The position numbers and the translations under genes were made by a program. The notes beneath the pieces are model-generated. The model was not told where the DNA came from and did no database searches. It worked only from the letters and a program-made list of their open reading frames with translations. Shown in pieces: positions 23,950 to 35,780 of a stretch of DNA of 64,000 nucleotides. Source of the DNA: Siphlonurus alternatus (taxonomy: Eukaryota > Arthropoda > Insecta > Ephemeroptera > Siphlonuridae). Within the stretch, counting starts at the first letter, position 1. Each line of letters begins with the position of its first letter. The stretch spans positions 22,625,551 to 22,689,550 of the forward strand of contig OX463778.1 of NCBI GenBank assembly GCA_949825025.1. Direction: 5' to 3'.

Positions 23950-26900
23950 ATAATGGACCCCGGATGCTGCAACACCCAAGTCACTATTCTTTATTATAGT
24001 TCCCACATCTAGATCACTTTATTTACATAACCGTGAGATATATTTTACATGCAATGTTAAATCATATATCATGTACATTATTATATAAAGTCGTGGGTTT
24101 TATGTTTAAAAATAATATATATTGCTTAAGTCATAAAATTATATATAAGAGAGTTAAAGTAATAAAAATTAACAATTTACAAATTTAAAGTACATATTGC
24201 TTTAAACTTCAGTATTATTATGAAGTAATGTTATAAACATATGTTTATTTAATTTGAATTTTGTAAGAATGTATGTACTCGTGAGAAAAATAATTTGTAT
24301 AATACTTTTCTTAATTTACGCTATTGCAATTTCAAACAATATGATATTTTTCAATGGCAAATTATTGCATTTGAGTGTGTGTCAATGCGTAGAACTTATA
24401 AAATAGCAGACATGTTGCAAAACTTAATTACTTTAAGAAAAAAATATATAAAAAAAGTAAAATATCCTTGATATTTAAAGTTGTAATCTTCCTAAATCTA
24501 TTTATAAAAAATAGAAACTCAATTATATGAGTAGTTCATTAATTTGTGTAAAAATATTTAAATGAATGAAGTTATAAAAAATTTATTGTTTTATAATAAG
24601 CCTTACTATTTTTAAACATGATCAGATAAAAAATTTAAACTTAAGTAATATTTATTTTTAAATAATATTATCAAGGACTAGATTAAAAATGTTGATGAAA
24701 TAAATTAAGTTTGCTGGGAATTGAATGTTGTGGATAGAAATAATATTTTACGCAAGTCAAACAATGTTATAGTACGAACGTGAGGTCAAAAGGTCACTTT
24801 GTGTGGAGAGGTCATCACGTCTGGGCTGGTTTTACACGCCTCTCGTCACCACGATCAAAAAACGAAAAAAAAAAAAAATGTTATTGGCCACCCCGACTAA
24901 CTATTTTATTATATACTATAAAATAATTTAAATTAATGTTATTCACAGTATCATTTTCATTGTATACTTTCTCTTTTTACATGTGTGTGGTACTTCAATG
25001 TTTTTACAATATTATTATTACTACAATGATGTCGTATTAGGTGTTTTCTATTGATTTTGTAATATATTTTTTAAAAAATTAAAAATTTGTATTTTTATCT
25101 ATTCTAACACAATTTTTATTTCAAAAGAAGAACTCACGAATTTATTTATATCTCGTTATGTAAATGAATTATGTGTTGTTTCAAAACTAAAATAAGATAA
25201 TGTTATTGATAAAGTCACTTTTATGTTATGATTATAAGCTCTATCGCTAATTATACCTAATATTTATAAATATTGACGTAATAATAATAATCGTTAAGTG
25301 TCTCTCTATTTAATATGAGGCAACTTATTTAATATAAAGAAAGTATTATTTTATTACTAATGAAATGCCTATTGATTTCTGGAATGCTCTCACCAAAATA
25401 ATACGTCATATTTTGCACTCACGATTTCTGAATTTAATGAATTGTAAACAAAAATCTAAATATAATTAATTTTTAATAATTGAAAAGTTGATGAGTTAAA
25501 AATGAGAAAATTTTACTACATAATCAAATTACATTTCCTGTTATAACTTAAACCTGTGCCTTTTATGAACAAAAATTTCAACATATAAATAATAATTTTA
25601 AATTCCTTCAGTCAATTTATGAAACGTATAACAAATTTCCTTTCATCAGTCTATTAAAACGTCTAATTTAACTTAATAAGCGACTAAAAAATATTAATTA
25701 CTATTTTTGTTTAGACCTTCAAAAATGTGTGAGAACTCGGAAGTACATCATTAATATTGCGTTAATATATGTTTATAATTATTATTGTTATTAATACATC
25801 AATATTATCTTGTGAGAATAAATCATTAAAATTTAATTTGTCTATTAATCTATTGTTAAACAATACATTAATTGTGAATTAAATTTTAATGCGCAATACA
25901 TTATAATATGACATCATTTTCAACTAAATAGACATCTAGTTTATATTTTATAGATTTGATTTTTAAAATTATTGAAAATTGAAAGTATAGAAACAATAAT
26001 ACTATATTAATAGAAAAGGGCGTAACTTGTGACATATTTTCATTTTATGAACAATTTTACAACGTGGTGGTTATAATTAAGGTAAGAACATAATAATTTA
26101 ATGTCGCAATGAAAATTCATTGTTAAAAATAAACGTTTTATCCCATAGTCCGATTATTCTGCAACCTTCATAGATGCAAGTATGAGGAGAGAGAAACTAT
26201 TCGACTCGAGCGTTTTAAAGGTCATAGAATTTTTATATAAAAGAAAATAATGGAATTTATACTTATAATATTTTTTGTTATTATCTTAATACTGTCCGAG
26301 GACATTATGACACAGAGCGCAGCGGCGGAAAGAAGTGGTAGTAAATTACACCTCGAGTGATGCAAACAAACGTCCGGTCGACATTGCGCTGTCTCACTTC
26401 TTATTGCTATTATAAAATATAGTCCAATTAATTTAAAATTCCCAACGGAAGTAGCCAAAAGTACAAGGTTGATGATCTTCCTGTACGTAATATTAATATG
26501 AACCTTATGGTTCTGTAGATTTGTGATGTTTCAAATGTAAATATAGAAAAGTCAAAGATATTTTTTAATCTTATACTTTTGGTGGAAATATAAATTGAGT
26601 TGACTGTAGTTATGTTTTTAATACGATGAAGAAATGACATAAAATAACTTAGAATAGAAGAATTATGTATTTTTATAAAATAACGACCTCCAATCATGTA
26701 GATGTCACAAGTAAGCTGGAATAAGAAAATTATTGGTTATTTATAATTTAACATGTATAATATTATTTTATATTTCTTTAGTATGCACGAGTTTAGTAAT
26801 TATAACAATGCTTAAAGCATGCAGTTACTTTTTTTTTTAATAATTATTTTAGTTCAAAGTTACAAAAACCTTACATTACCACCATAGTAAATAATACAAT

Positions 26901-28500
26901 TATAATGATTACATAAATATCTAAAGCTAACAGTTTTAATTAACTTTGCATGGTGTAGCTCACGAAGTAATATTAATTTTATTTGATATTTTATACATTT
27001 TTCCTAAAATTAAATAAGCAGTAATCAAATAACATTAAAAACAACATATTTTACGAAATATTATATTTTTTAAATTACTAAGAATTGCGTGATATCAACG
27101 CTTGGTAATATTTTAATAACAATTAGGAACCTCACTGCAACTTCACAGTTCACACGTTAATCGTTGTACTTATTTTGTAAGAGTTTACAACATTAATTAA
27201 TTTCCTAATTTTTAAGTAATGCCAGCATTAAACGAAGCATTTAAAACTAATTAAAATTTCATCTATGGAAACTAGTTTAAACATGTGAAATGTGACAGTT
27301 TATCCACGTGATTAGCGTGACAAAATTGAAGACAATGACAGTGCAGATCATGCGTGACTGCGTGACTGAGTTTTGATTTCCGTGTTGGTTGGTGCACGCA
27401 TGAGAATCAGTGTTGCCAACCACAGTGACGAAGAAGAAACGTTCTTAAATTTTTATTAATATTATATCTCAAATAAAAACCTGCTAGCTTATTTCACTGC
27501 ACTTTATTTAAAAAAAAAAACGATATATTTAATCGTATATTACGAAATCACGAATATGATAAATCCAATTATTCACTATCATAATTCATAATCATTTTAT
27601 TGCTTTTTGATTGTACAACAATCAATATATATACCCAATTAATAATTAAAACGTTGACAATATCCGTCTGAACACATTTTTTTATTCGGTCATACAAATT
27701 TCATAAAAAAATGTAAAAGGCCAAAAAAATCACAAATTTACCCCAGATATGTATACATAATATTGTCAAGACTCAAGAGTATCTTAATTCTAAATAATTA
27801 TGTAAAATATCATATGGTTCTTAAGTTTATTATGATTAGGTTCTTCAAATGTCCATACTTGCGGGACATTTTTCGATGATATTTCATAACGTTGGCAACA
27901 CTGTGCATGCAGTCATGATGTGGTTTAGTTTGCACCTCAAACCACGAAGAGAAAATGCCGCACCGCAGTTTGAGCCTTTCAGTGCTCATCCGCCGCACCG
28001 CTAATTTATTCTCATTAAAATGGTTAGAAACCTATAATTATAATTATCCAACTATACGTATAAACTATTTAATAAGCTAACTAAATAAAACGTAACCTTT
28101 TTAATGTCATAATACATTTAATTTTTTGTATATTTAATGAAGTGCAGCATTTTGTTATTTAATACGTATATACACTGTATAATACGCATGATAAACTAAT
28201 AAAAATTAATTAATATATTGACACAAATAAACAAACATGTCTATTTAATATGTTGAAATGAAGAGAGAAATTTAAACTTTAAAACGGAAACTATTTGACA
28301 TTTAATTATATATACTTGAATTCATTTTTTGTTATTGCTGTTAATAAATAATTATCAGAGGAAAGGTTTTTGAGGATTTATAATATTATCTTATTGTGTA
28401 ATAATGTGTAATTTAAATTTATACATTATTTGAAAACATCATCACACTATCAATATATAGTATATAATATATACTAAACATATAAAATACATGCATTCCA
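23950..28500. other. Long AT-rich stretch without recognised genes
   Basis: A cluster of AGGTCA half-sites lies at about 24783..24815, including AGGTCAAAAGGTCA. A GTTGCCAAC core occurs near 27411 and in inverse near 27890. Short minus frames (26222..26697, 27810..27998) lack coding character or start context. Confidence 0.35.
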
Positions 28501-28733
28501 ATGATAATTAAATTCACAATAAATTTTAAGAAAGACAAATTAATGCTAAATTCTCAACGTTACCATATAGAGATAGATAAGATTATCAATAACTCTTCTT
28601 GTATCTTTGATTTAAATCCTGGTGAACAGCATAATATTAATTATTTGATTAGGTGTTTTAAAATAAAACAAAAATTAAATTATATTAATACTGTAAATTT
28701 TATTACACGTTTAAACCATTTATTAATTATTTA

Positions 28734-29887
28734 TTAGTGATAGCCTCCATATGGATAAGGACCATAGCCGAAGCCAAACCCACGGCCATAAGGTCCGCCA
28801 TAAGGGAATCCACCATGATGGCCGTATCCTCCGTAGGGGGCGAAGCCGACTCCATGCCCGTAATAAGGACCGCCGAAGCCGTAGCCACCGAAGCCGCCAT
28901 AGCCGAAAACTCCGCGCTTGGCGAGCGCCCTGGGACCTGAAGTCACGTCGTCCTCTGCCCCTTCAGGTTCTTGCTGGGCCAGGACACATGTCAGGGTAGC
29001 CAGGGCGACCAGGAGAAGAGCGACCTGAGGACACAGCGAGGTCAATACAGTCATAAAGGAATAGTGCATGCGTTCACACTCTGTTCAGTGTTTTAATATT
29101 TTGAATAATTGAACTGCAGTTGAAAAAATTCAATATCATACTTGATAGACTGCAGTTTCAACTCTAACCAAATATATTTTCATACTAAAAAAAAAAAAAG
29201 AAAGTTGCAGTGCTGATTATTTAAAGACAGATAAATCGTTCAAATACTAGAAGTTTAAAAATAATCAATTATTGAATAATAGCCAAATATATAAGATGCC
29301 GAAATAATATATATTATATAATATTAGACTCTCCTATTTATGGTTTAAAAATTAATAGCCACTGATAACAAATTTAATGCATTAAGGAAAGGTATGATGA
29401 ATGGAATCGCTTTTAAAAGCTTATATAAATAAAATGAAGAGCGCGGTCCATGGCAATAGTATTATGAGAATAGTTAATAATTTTTAAAATTATTCTTTTG
29501 GTCAGAGTTATTACATTTATTTGAACTTCACATGTGAACTAATATAATTGGGCGCGCGTGATTCACAAAGAAGTTATGTAGAAAGGTATACGAGGTTTCT
29601 CGCTAACCACGTTTAGTGTCTTCTTGCTAACCGCGTTTAGTCATATATGCGAAAGCCGAAAGCGTGATATATTCTTTTGTAAATTACACCCAAATTTAAG
29701 AGACATTCAGAAAAAAAGTTGATCGGCGATGAGAACTATTTCATCTTAATTCAGGTATGTTACTTGCTCCATATGTTATGTAAATGAGGTTACTGGACTC
29801 ATACTTAAAAGATGTGCTCGGTATTAACAAGAAGTTCTGTATCCCTGTATGGACAATCCTATAAGTTCTTACCAGCTTGGAGTTCAT
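28734..29887 (-). CDS. Gly/Tyr-rich secreted protein, 101 aa
   Basis: Exon 1 (29873..29887) encodes MNSKL with donor GTAAGA. Exon 2 (28734..29024) follows acceptor GTGTCCTCAG, in phase 0. Signal peptide MNSKLVALLLVALATLTCVLA. The pro-segment is the longest of the array, about 21 residues (QQEPEGAEDDVTSGPRALAK then R), and ends in Lys-Arg followed by GVFGYGG. The tail is Gly/Tyr/Phe/Pro/His-rich (GGYGFGGPYYGHG, GYGPYPYGGYH). The stop codon overlaps an AATAAA (TAATAAA), so the 3' UTR may be very short unless the next signals are used. TATA lies at 29961. It belongs to the Gly-rich half of the array; a cuticle-matrix role is inferred. Confidence 0.85.
29558..29645. mobile_element. Partial relative of the GATTCAC foldback element
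   Basis: GATTCACAAAGAAGTTA and GGTTTCTCGCTAACCACGTT match the left arm of the element at 12554. The right arm is not clear, so this is a fragment. It lies in the intron of the 101-aa gene. Confidence 0.45.
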
Positions 29888-29960
29888 GGCTAGAGAGCGG
29901 CGGCTGCGTGTTGGCTGAGACTGCGAGGAGATGTTGATGATTTCTCTGTGTGACAGCCGT

Positions 29961-29970
29961 CATTTATATC
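29961..29970 (-). promoter_or_regulatory. TATA box of the 101-aa gene
   Basis: GATATAAATG on minus, about 75 to 83 bases before the ATG at 29887, the widest spacing in the array. Confidence 0.7.
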
Positions 29971-30154
29971 AAACCTCTCCGGGAAGTGTCATCTGAGACG
30001 TGGTTCTAGAAACGTAATCTCGGTGACACACTGCGTGCGGTCAACAGCCCTCATTAGATTCCTGCAGCCTTTCTCCACAGCTGCATGCACCACGTACTGT
30101 TGCACCAGGGTGCATTGGGCACCAAGTGACGTCACCATCAGTAACCACCTGCGA

Positions 30155-30390
30155 GTACATGCAAATCGTGCTCTTAATTTTTTTCGGGTATTAATAATAG
30201 ACCATTGTTATAAATTAAGTAGAGCAATTAGTTGATATTAAATATTGTATTTAGATTTTTTCTTCTTCTGCGTGTACATGCAAATCGTGTACTTTATTTT
30301 TTCAGTTATTAATATATTGACCATTATAAACAAAGTAGAGCAATTAGTTTAAATGGTAAACGTTATATTTGAAATCTTTTTATTGTATTT
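30155..30390. repeat. Diverged tandem duplication, period about 119 bp
   Basis: GTACATGCAAATCGTG starts at 30155 and again at 30274. Both are followed at the same spacing by (G/T)TATTAATA, GACCATT and GTAGAGCAATTAGTT. It lies 190 to 430 bases upstream of the TATA box at 29961. Each copy carries an octamer-like ATGCAAAT, so it may be a duplicated regulatory module. Confidence 0.7.
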
Positions 30391-30399
30391 TGTATCGTT

Positions 30400-31350
30400 T
30401 TATAACATATGGGTATATATATATTTGTTCAGTTTTAATTGGGTCTATTTTGTAATAGAGAACATGCAAATTTACTATATTTAAATTTATGAGGATCTAA
30501 TACGTTGTACAATATATAATAAACTACTTTCGCTTCGTGCTAAGTGAAAGATACGTTAGACGGTTAGATAATAGATGTGAATATATTAATAAAAATTTAA
30601 ATAAGAAGGTGATGTTAACTTAAAAATATATTTATTTATAAATATGTTTTAAAAGTAGAGAATGAATTAATTAGTAATGTAAGAAACAATCATATTTGTT
30701 GCAAAATTCATATAATTTAAATCATAGAACTGTGAGACTTCTTGATTTATCTCAAATAAATCTAATTGCTATACCATTACGTTAATAGTACTTAATTATT
30801 ATTCATTAACCATCATCCCAAGTGAATTATATATAATTCTGATCAGTGAGAAATCTATTTACCTTCCTGCTTATTTTCTTGGTACAATATATAAATATTT
30901 ACTTAAATCATTGATAAAATATTTATCATTGATAAAAGGGTATAACTATTGAAGTCTTTATGTAAATTATACATTACATTAATTATTCATAACTTCAGAA
31001 GTAGCTTGGAAGAGATAAGATCATAAATCAAGCAAATGAGTTTATTGTGTAGGATAAATTACTGCACGAGAGTAACAAAACAACTTGAAACCCCTTCAAT
31101 GTATGCAACTTTTTCTACACCATATGATAATGTAAACATGTTGCTTCAAAGCATGACCGTATTTCATGACATTAAAAGCTAGCTCTCATTACTTTCACGC
31201 TTACTTAAATCAATTGAAAAAAAAAACCTTTCTGTCTTAAGGTAAGCTTCTTCTTACTTTTTAAAAAAGTTAATTTTAAAATTATAATATCATATACAGC
31301 TTTATTTGCAAGATAAGTACAGAGATTATATATTTGATATTATTAAAAAG
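30400..31350. other. AT-rich intergenic stretch
   Basis: No gene or repeat was recognised apart from the AATAAA at 31301..31306 (minus), the likely poly(A) signal of the next gene. Confidence 0.4.
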
Positions 31351-31359
31351 AATGCATGA

Positions 31360-32496
31360 TCAGTAAAGTCCGTGAAGTCCATATCCATGTCCCAGGTTGT
31401 ATCCATGGCTGTAACTGAGACCTCCGTATGGGTAACCTCCGTAGTAGACACGAGGAGGGGCGACGTAGTGTAGACCGCTGTAGACGCGGGGTGTTACCAG
31501 GGGAGTCACGAGACCTCCGTACCCTCCGTAAGCGAGACCTCCGTAGCCCCCTAGACCAGGGTAGCCGTAGCCCACCCCGAGAACACCACGCTTCTCCGTC
31601 GTCTTGGTGTCATCGTCTTGGAGCTTCGCGGCGTGCGAGAACACGGCCAGAGCCAGAACGAGAGCGAGCTGGAACGGACGGGAACGTGTTATGAAGAAAG
31701 GTTTATATCATGAGAGAATATTAATACTAGTATTTACATTCTCTGGTTAAATGATATACAATGTGCGTGGAAAGTGTTGATTTTAATGGTGAGCAAGTTT
31801 CAAGAGCAGCACCCTGATGCAAATATTATGTTGAGATCCACAGCTTTTTAAAGAAACTACGATTTTATATATTAATCTTGAAATTTTGAATTGAATTGGT
31901 TTTTCGTGACACAAAAAGAATTGGCCAATATATAATGGAAAAGAAAATACGGATTTACATTTTGCAATAACAGGAGAGACTTGAGAGAATTGCTACAATT
32001 TGATATTATATAGTGAGGAAATACTAAAAACATAACTATTTACATGTCAAAATCCTACAAAGATGACAGATTGCAATATTTGGATTTAAACTTACGACGA
32101 ATTAAAATCTAACTTTATAGAATTCTATTTCAAATTGCAAAATACTAATTTAGATTTGTTTTTAAATTTAGAACTGTAGAAAAGCTAAATTTTTCTTAAA
32201 AAATCTAAATGTTATTTATTCACAAGATAGAAATTAATAGGGGGCATTCACAAAGTCTTAAGGCCACATTTAAGGCTCGATAATTTAAAGCTTGATTTTA
32301 GACTTGTTTTTTTAAACCCAAAATATCTGGTCTTAAATTATTGAGCCTTAATTGTGACCTTAAGGCTTTGTGAATGCCCCTTAATGTATATTTTATATTT
32401 TTTGGCAAGTTTATAAGATATTGCAAATGTATTGCACATGAAACTGAATTTGGATTCAAGATACCACACGGTGGCGAACCTCACCTGAGCCTTCAT
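31360..32496 (-). CDS. Gly/Tyr-rich secreted protein with MKAQ start, 106 aa
   Basis: Exon 1 (32485..32496) encodes MKAQ with donor GTGAGG. Exon 2 (31360..31668) follows acceptor GTCCGTTCCAG, in phase 0. Signal peptide MKAQLALVLALAVFSHA, acidic segment AKLQDDDTKTTEKR ending in Lys-Arg, then GVLGVGYG. The tail has GGYGG modules, a central less repetitive part (VTPLVTPRVYSGLHYVAPPR) and ends GYGLHGLY. The intron contains a complete 144-base MITE (32239..32382). The MKAQ exon, L.LVLALA signal core and promoter are shared with the next two genes, which marks a recent sub-cluster. AATAAA at 31301 follows the stop by about 55 bases. Confidence 0.87.
32239..32382. mobile_element. AGGGGCATTC foldback MITE, copy 2 (intronic)
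   Basis: Same element as 8269..8409, with the same ends and most of the same inside, about 144 bases. TTAAT lies on both sides (32234..32238, 32381..32385), a possible target duplication. It sits inside the intron of the 106-aa gene. Confidence 0.85.
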
Positions 32497-32540
32497 TGTT
32501 GAGAGCAGGAGGACTGATAGTTAGCCTGGGGCGGCAGCCT

Positions 32541-32550
32541 CTTATATACC
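32541..32550 (-). promoter_or_regulatory. TATA box and initiator of the 106-aa gene
   Basis: GGTATATAAG on minus, followed about 30 bases later by CTATCAGTCC (arthropod TCAGT initiator type). The box is about 54 bases from the ATG at 32496, the tightest spacing in the array. Confidence 0.8.
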
Positions 32551-32699
32551 CTTAATTGCAGAGATAATCAACACCAAGGCTTCCACGCGTAGCTGCGTCG
32601 TCCTCTGTTCTCGTGCCGTGACGACGCGCTGTACCTGCTCCCATAATGTTGCATGTGGTGGGTTAAGGCTGAGCATGTAAACTCTCGCGCAACTTTTCA

Positions 32700-33500
32700 G
32701 ATAAAAAGTACGTAATTAAAAGTATACGCAATCAAAGTCTCTCGTAATAACAATAAAAAGTTGTAGTTTAATTGTGTGCTCTTTATAAATATTGTACTGT
32801 TTTACTTGAACGCCATTTAAAGAAATTACTTTATGAAATAGCTAAGGCAATGATGCATGCATTAAAATAAATAAATAAAATTAAAATAATATGTAATAAA
32901 ACTAATGATATTGAAAATAAACTAAACTTATTAATTTTTTCCCTATAAACGTAATATTATGCATGAAATTCATTTAAATTTTGAATTTTTAAAGTATTAT
33001 TTTTGTTCATTGCCTCCTATTTCCGCCTTATTGCTGTATTTTTTCTACATTTTGATATAAATTTCAATTTATATCAAAATGTAAAAAAATGTATTAAAAA
33101 TTCATACCAATTTAAAAAGACAGAATGCAGTTTCATTTCCTTATCGATTTATCAATCTTTATAATTTGATCCTCCTCATGGTCCACCGAGTCTCCGGAAA
33201 CGACTTGAACATCGCGGCTCATTTGTTCGACCTTCAGAGATTAAAATTTCTATTCATCAAGCTCTATGTTTTGTACTATCATAAACAATGGGGCAAATTA
33301 CATGGCAATTTAATTTATTATAGAAGACTCAAAATCTCTATGGTTCTCGATTACCACAGAATATCATAGTCTGGATGGATGATTTAAAAGTTAAACATAA
33401 GTTTTATCATTGATTTAATTTTGTAATTTGACACAGGATTGGTTTAAAATGTTAAAATAGTGACCTTTGGAAAATATTTAAATAAAATAATTGGTGACAA
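32700..33500. other. AT-rich intergenic stretch
   Basis: A 67-codon plus frame (33166..33369) has no promoter or conserved feature and is not called. Confidence 0.35.
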
Positions 33501-33524
33501 TTTTTCCCTAATCTAGATAGGACT

Positions 33525-33619
33525 TTTTTTTTATATGTATGGTTGGTTGCTTGGTATTTTGGGGCAATTGACACATTTTGGTCATGTATGCCCCCAGTTT
33601 TTTTTATATGTATGGTTGG
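33525..33619. repeat. 22-bp direct repeats flanking a 51-bp insert
   Basis: Eight T followed by ATATGTATGGTTGG occurs at 33525..33546 and again at 33598..33619. Between them is a 51-base insert containing GGGGCAATTGACACATTTTG. A diverged copy of the insert core (GGAATTGACACATTT..GCCCC) lies at 39180..39212. Perfect long direct repeats around a short insert look like a target-site duplication of a truncated retroelement. Confidence 0.6.
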
Positions 33620-33822
33620 GCAGAAAAATAATCTATTTCAACATAATTTCAATAATTTTCGATTAAAAATATGTTGTATAGAGAAGGTTTTTGAACTTTT
33701 TTGAACTACTTGCTTCTTTAGAAAATGAAAAAGTTACATCATTTTTGTCACATGATCCTTAGTGGCATTTAAAATTGGTGCCTTTTTTAAAAAAATAATA
33801 TTGTTATAAAATATATTTTACA

Positions 33823-33823
<1 letters not shown>

Positions 33824-33855
<32 letters not shown>
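33824..33855. repeat. TA microsatellite
   Basis: About 16 uninterrupted TA units. Confidence 0.95.
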
Positions 33856-33858
<3 letters not shown>

Positions 33859-34449
33859 CACTAAACATTTCATGACAATTTTGTGTCTTTACGACATATA
33901 TAAGGTAATTGAAATCTTTATAATCACGAAATTATGTGAAACGGAAACCCAGTGTGGGTTATGTAAAATTGCTAGTTACTAGCGGAACTAAGCAGCCCTC
34001 TGTACATGTTACGCATCAAGATCTGCAGATAAACAAAATTGTCATTGATAGCCTTGTTAGAAAGTGTACGTAGATTTAATGTATATCTTAATACATTACT
34101 TCGTTGCAATACAAGTATAGGTGACACAATAAATATTAATGTTTTTTATTCGTACGATATAATAATACTTTAAAGAAAATAAACTCGGGAGGTTTACAGT
34201 CAGATTATTCAGATTATTGTATACCTCACGCTGCACACGCATTTCAATTGTTTAAATTGTTTACTTTTTTTGTGATGAAAAGAAGTAATACATTTCGATC
34301 GAAAAATTTCAGTAGTTTCAGTTGTCCGCCCTTCGTATTAAAAAAGAAGTTGCAAAAAAATCCTTCCTTCAGTTGATCGGACGTTATCATGCTACCCCTA
34401 ACACTAAATAACCCCACCATCAACCTAGCTGCTGTCTGCACATGTCACA

Positions 34450-34456
34450 TTTTATA
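34450..34456 (-). promoter_or_regulatory. Orphan TATAAAA box
   Basis: GGGTATAAAATG on minus lies at the edge of a GC-richer stretch (34380..34780). The next ATG frame (MVGLFSVRGSMITSDQLKEG) has no signal peptide and no array features. It may be the promoter of a non-coding or decayed gene. Confidence 0.25.
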
Positions 34457-35780
34457 CCCGTCTTACGTGAGCCACCCCGGCAGTAGCTGACTTATAGATC
34501 AGCTTTCTATACCTATTCCTCTGGAACAAATCTCTTTGATCCGACATAACTCTCCAGTAATCTGATATAAATTGTCCAAGTTAAAGGAACACTCCACTGA
34601 AATTCCCTGTTCATTGAACCATACCACGGTAGCGTTAATTACAACTCTCCACCACACAAGAAATAGTCTCTTTCAAGCCGGGTGGTCCTGGGTCTATTGT
34701 CACAAACACGACGTAAGGTCACCACGTTAATGCCCTCCATAATGCCCCCTCGTAATGTCGCTTAGTCCAGGTCATACTTGGGGGTTGACATTTATATTTT
34801 CATTTACAACTAATCTTGATTTGGCACGGTTTTACAAAATTCATCAAGCAACATTATATTTCCACTTAATGAAAAAAATAATAAATACGTGTAACCTAAT
34901 CGTATGATTTATTAATTTCGAAGCAATGTAAATAATTATATACTGAGTATACCTCAAAATCTTGAAAATAGGCAATTGTTCACGTAGCTACAAGAATAAA
35001 ACCATTTCTGAATTGAAAATTTGTTAGAATTACACGCTTTTCACAAGACCAGAGAAAGATATTGATATTGCAAGGCAAAACAATTTTAATATTTTTTAAA
35101 AATAATTTTTAAGCTAAAATTGGGAACATTGGAACATTGTTTGGTACCTTATTATCTTACATATTACAACGCTTTTCAATGTAAGTTAAGTATAAATTTA
35201 TTTTATTAATTAATTAAATTAAATTATTGAATAATATATATTATATATTTATTAATTGATTAAAATATTTATTTTCAATTCTTTGTTAATTTATATATTG
35301 GACAGGTGGTAGCATTGCCAATACTACAATACTACAAACTAGTATTGCCAATACTACAATAAATCATACAAACTTGTTATAATTAATCTACTTTGTAACT
35401 AAAAATGTCATTCAAATAATTTAAAAATATATCAGAAAGTATGCAATAATGATATAAAAAAAAATGAAAACATTGAAATACATAATATGTTGGAACTAAA
35501 ATTTATATTTTTATTACCTTTCTATAATGTATATATTTTATATAAAATATATATACGTATAAGGCATAAAATGATTTGTGTTATCAAATAATTATTATAC
35601 TTAAAATACAATGGAATGTCACTGACTTATGGATGATATGGAATATGAAAATAGAAACACATTATATTGTGGAATGTAAATTTAATAAACTTTATTTCGG
35701 AAATAAATGTACAAAAATTGAATTGAATCTATTGCATTGTGATTATGATGTTATACAAGTTGTTGTTGTTGTTGTTGTGA

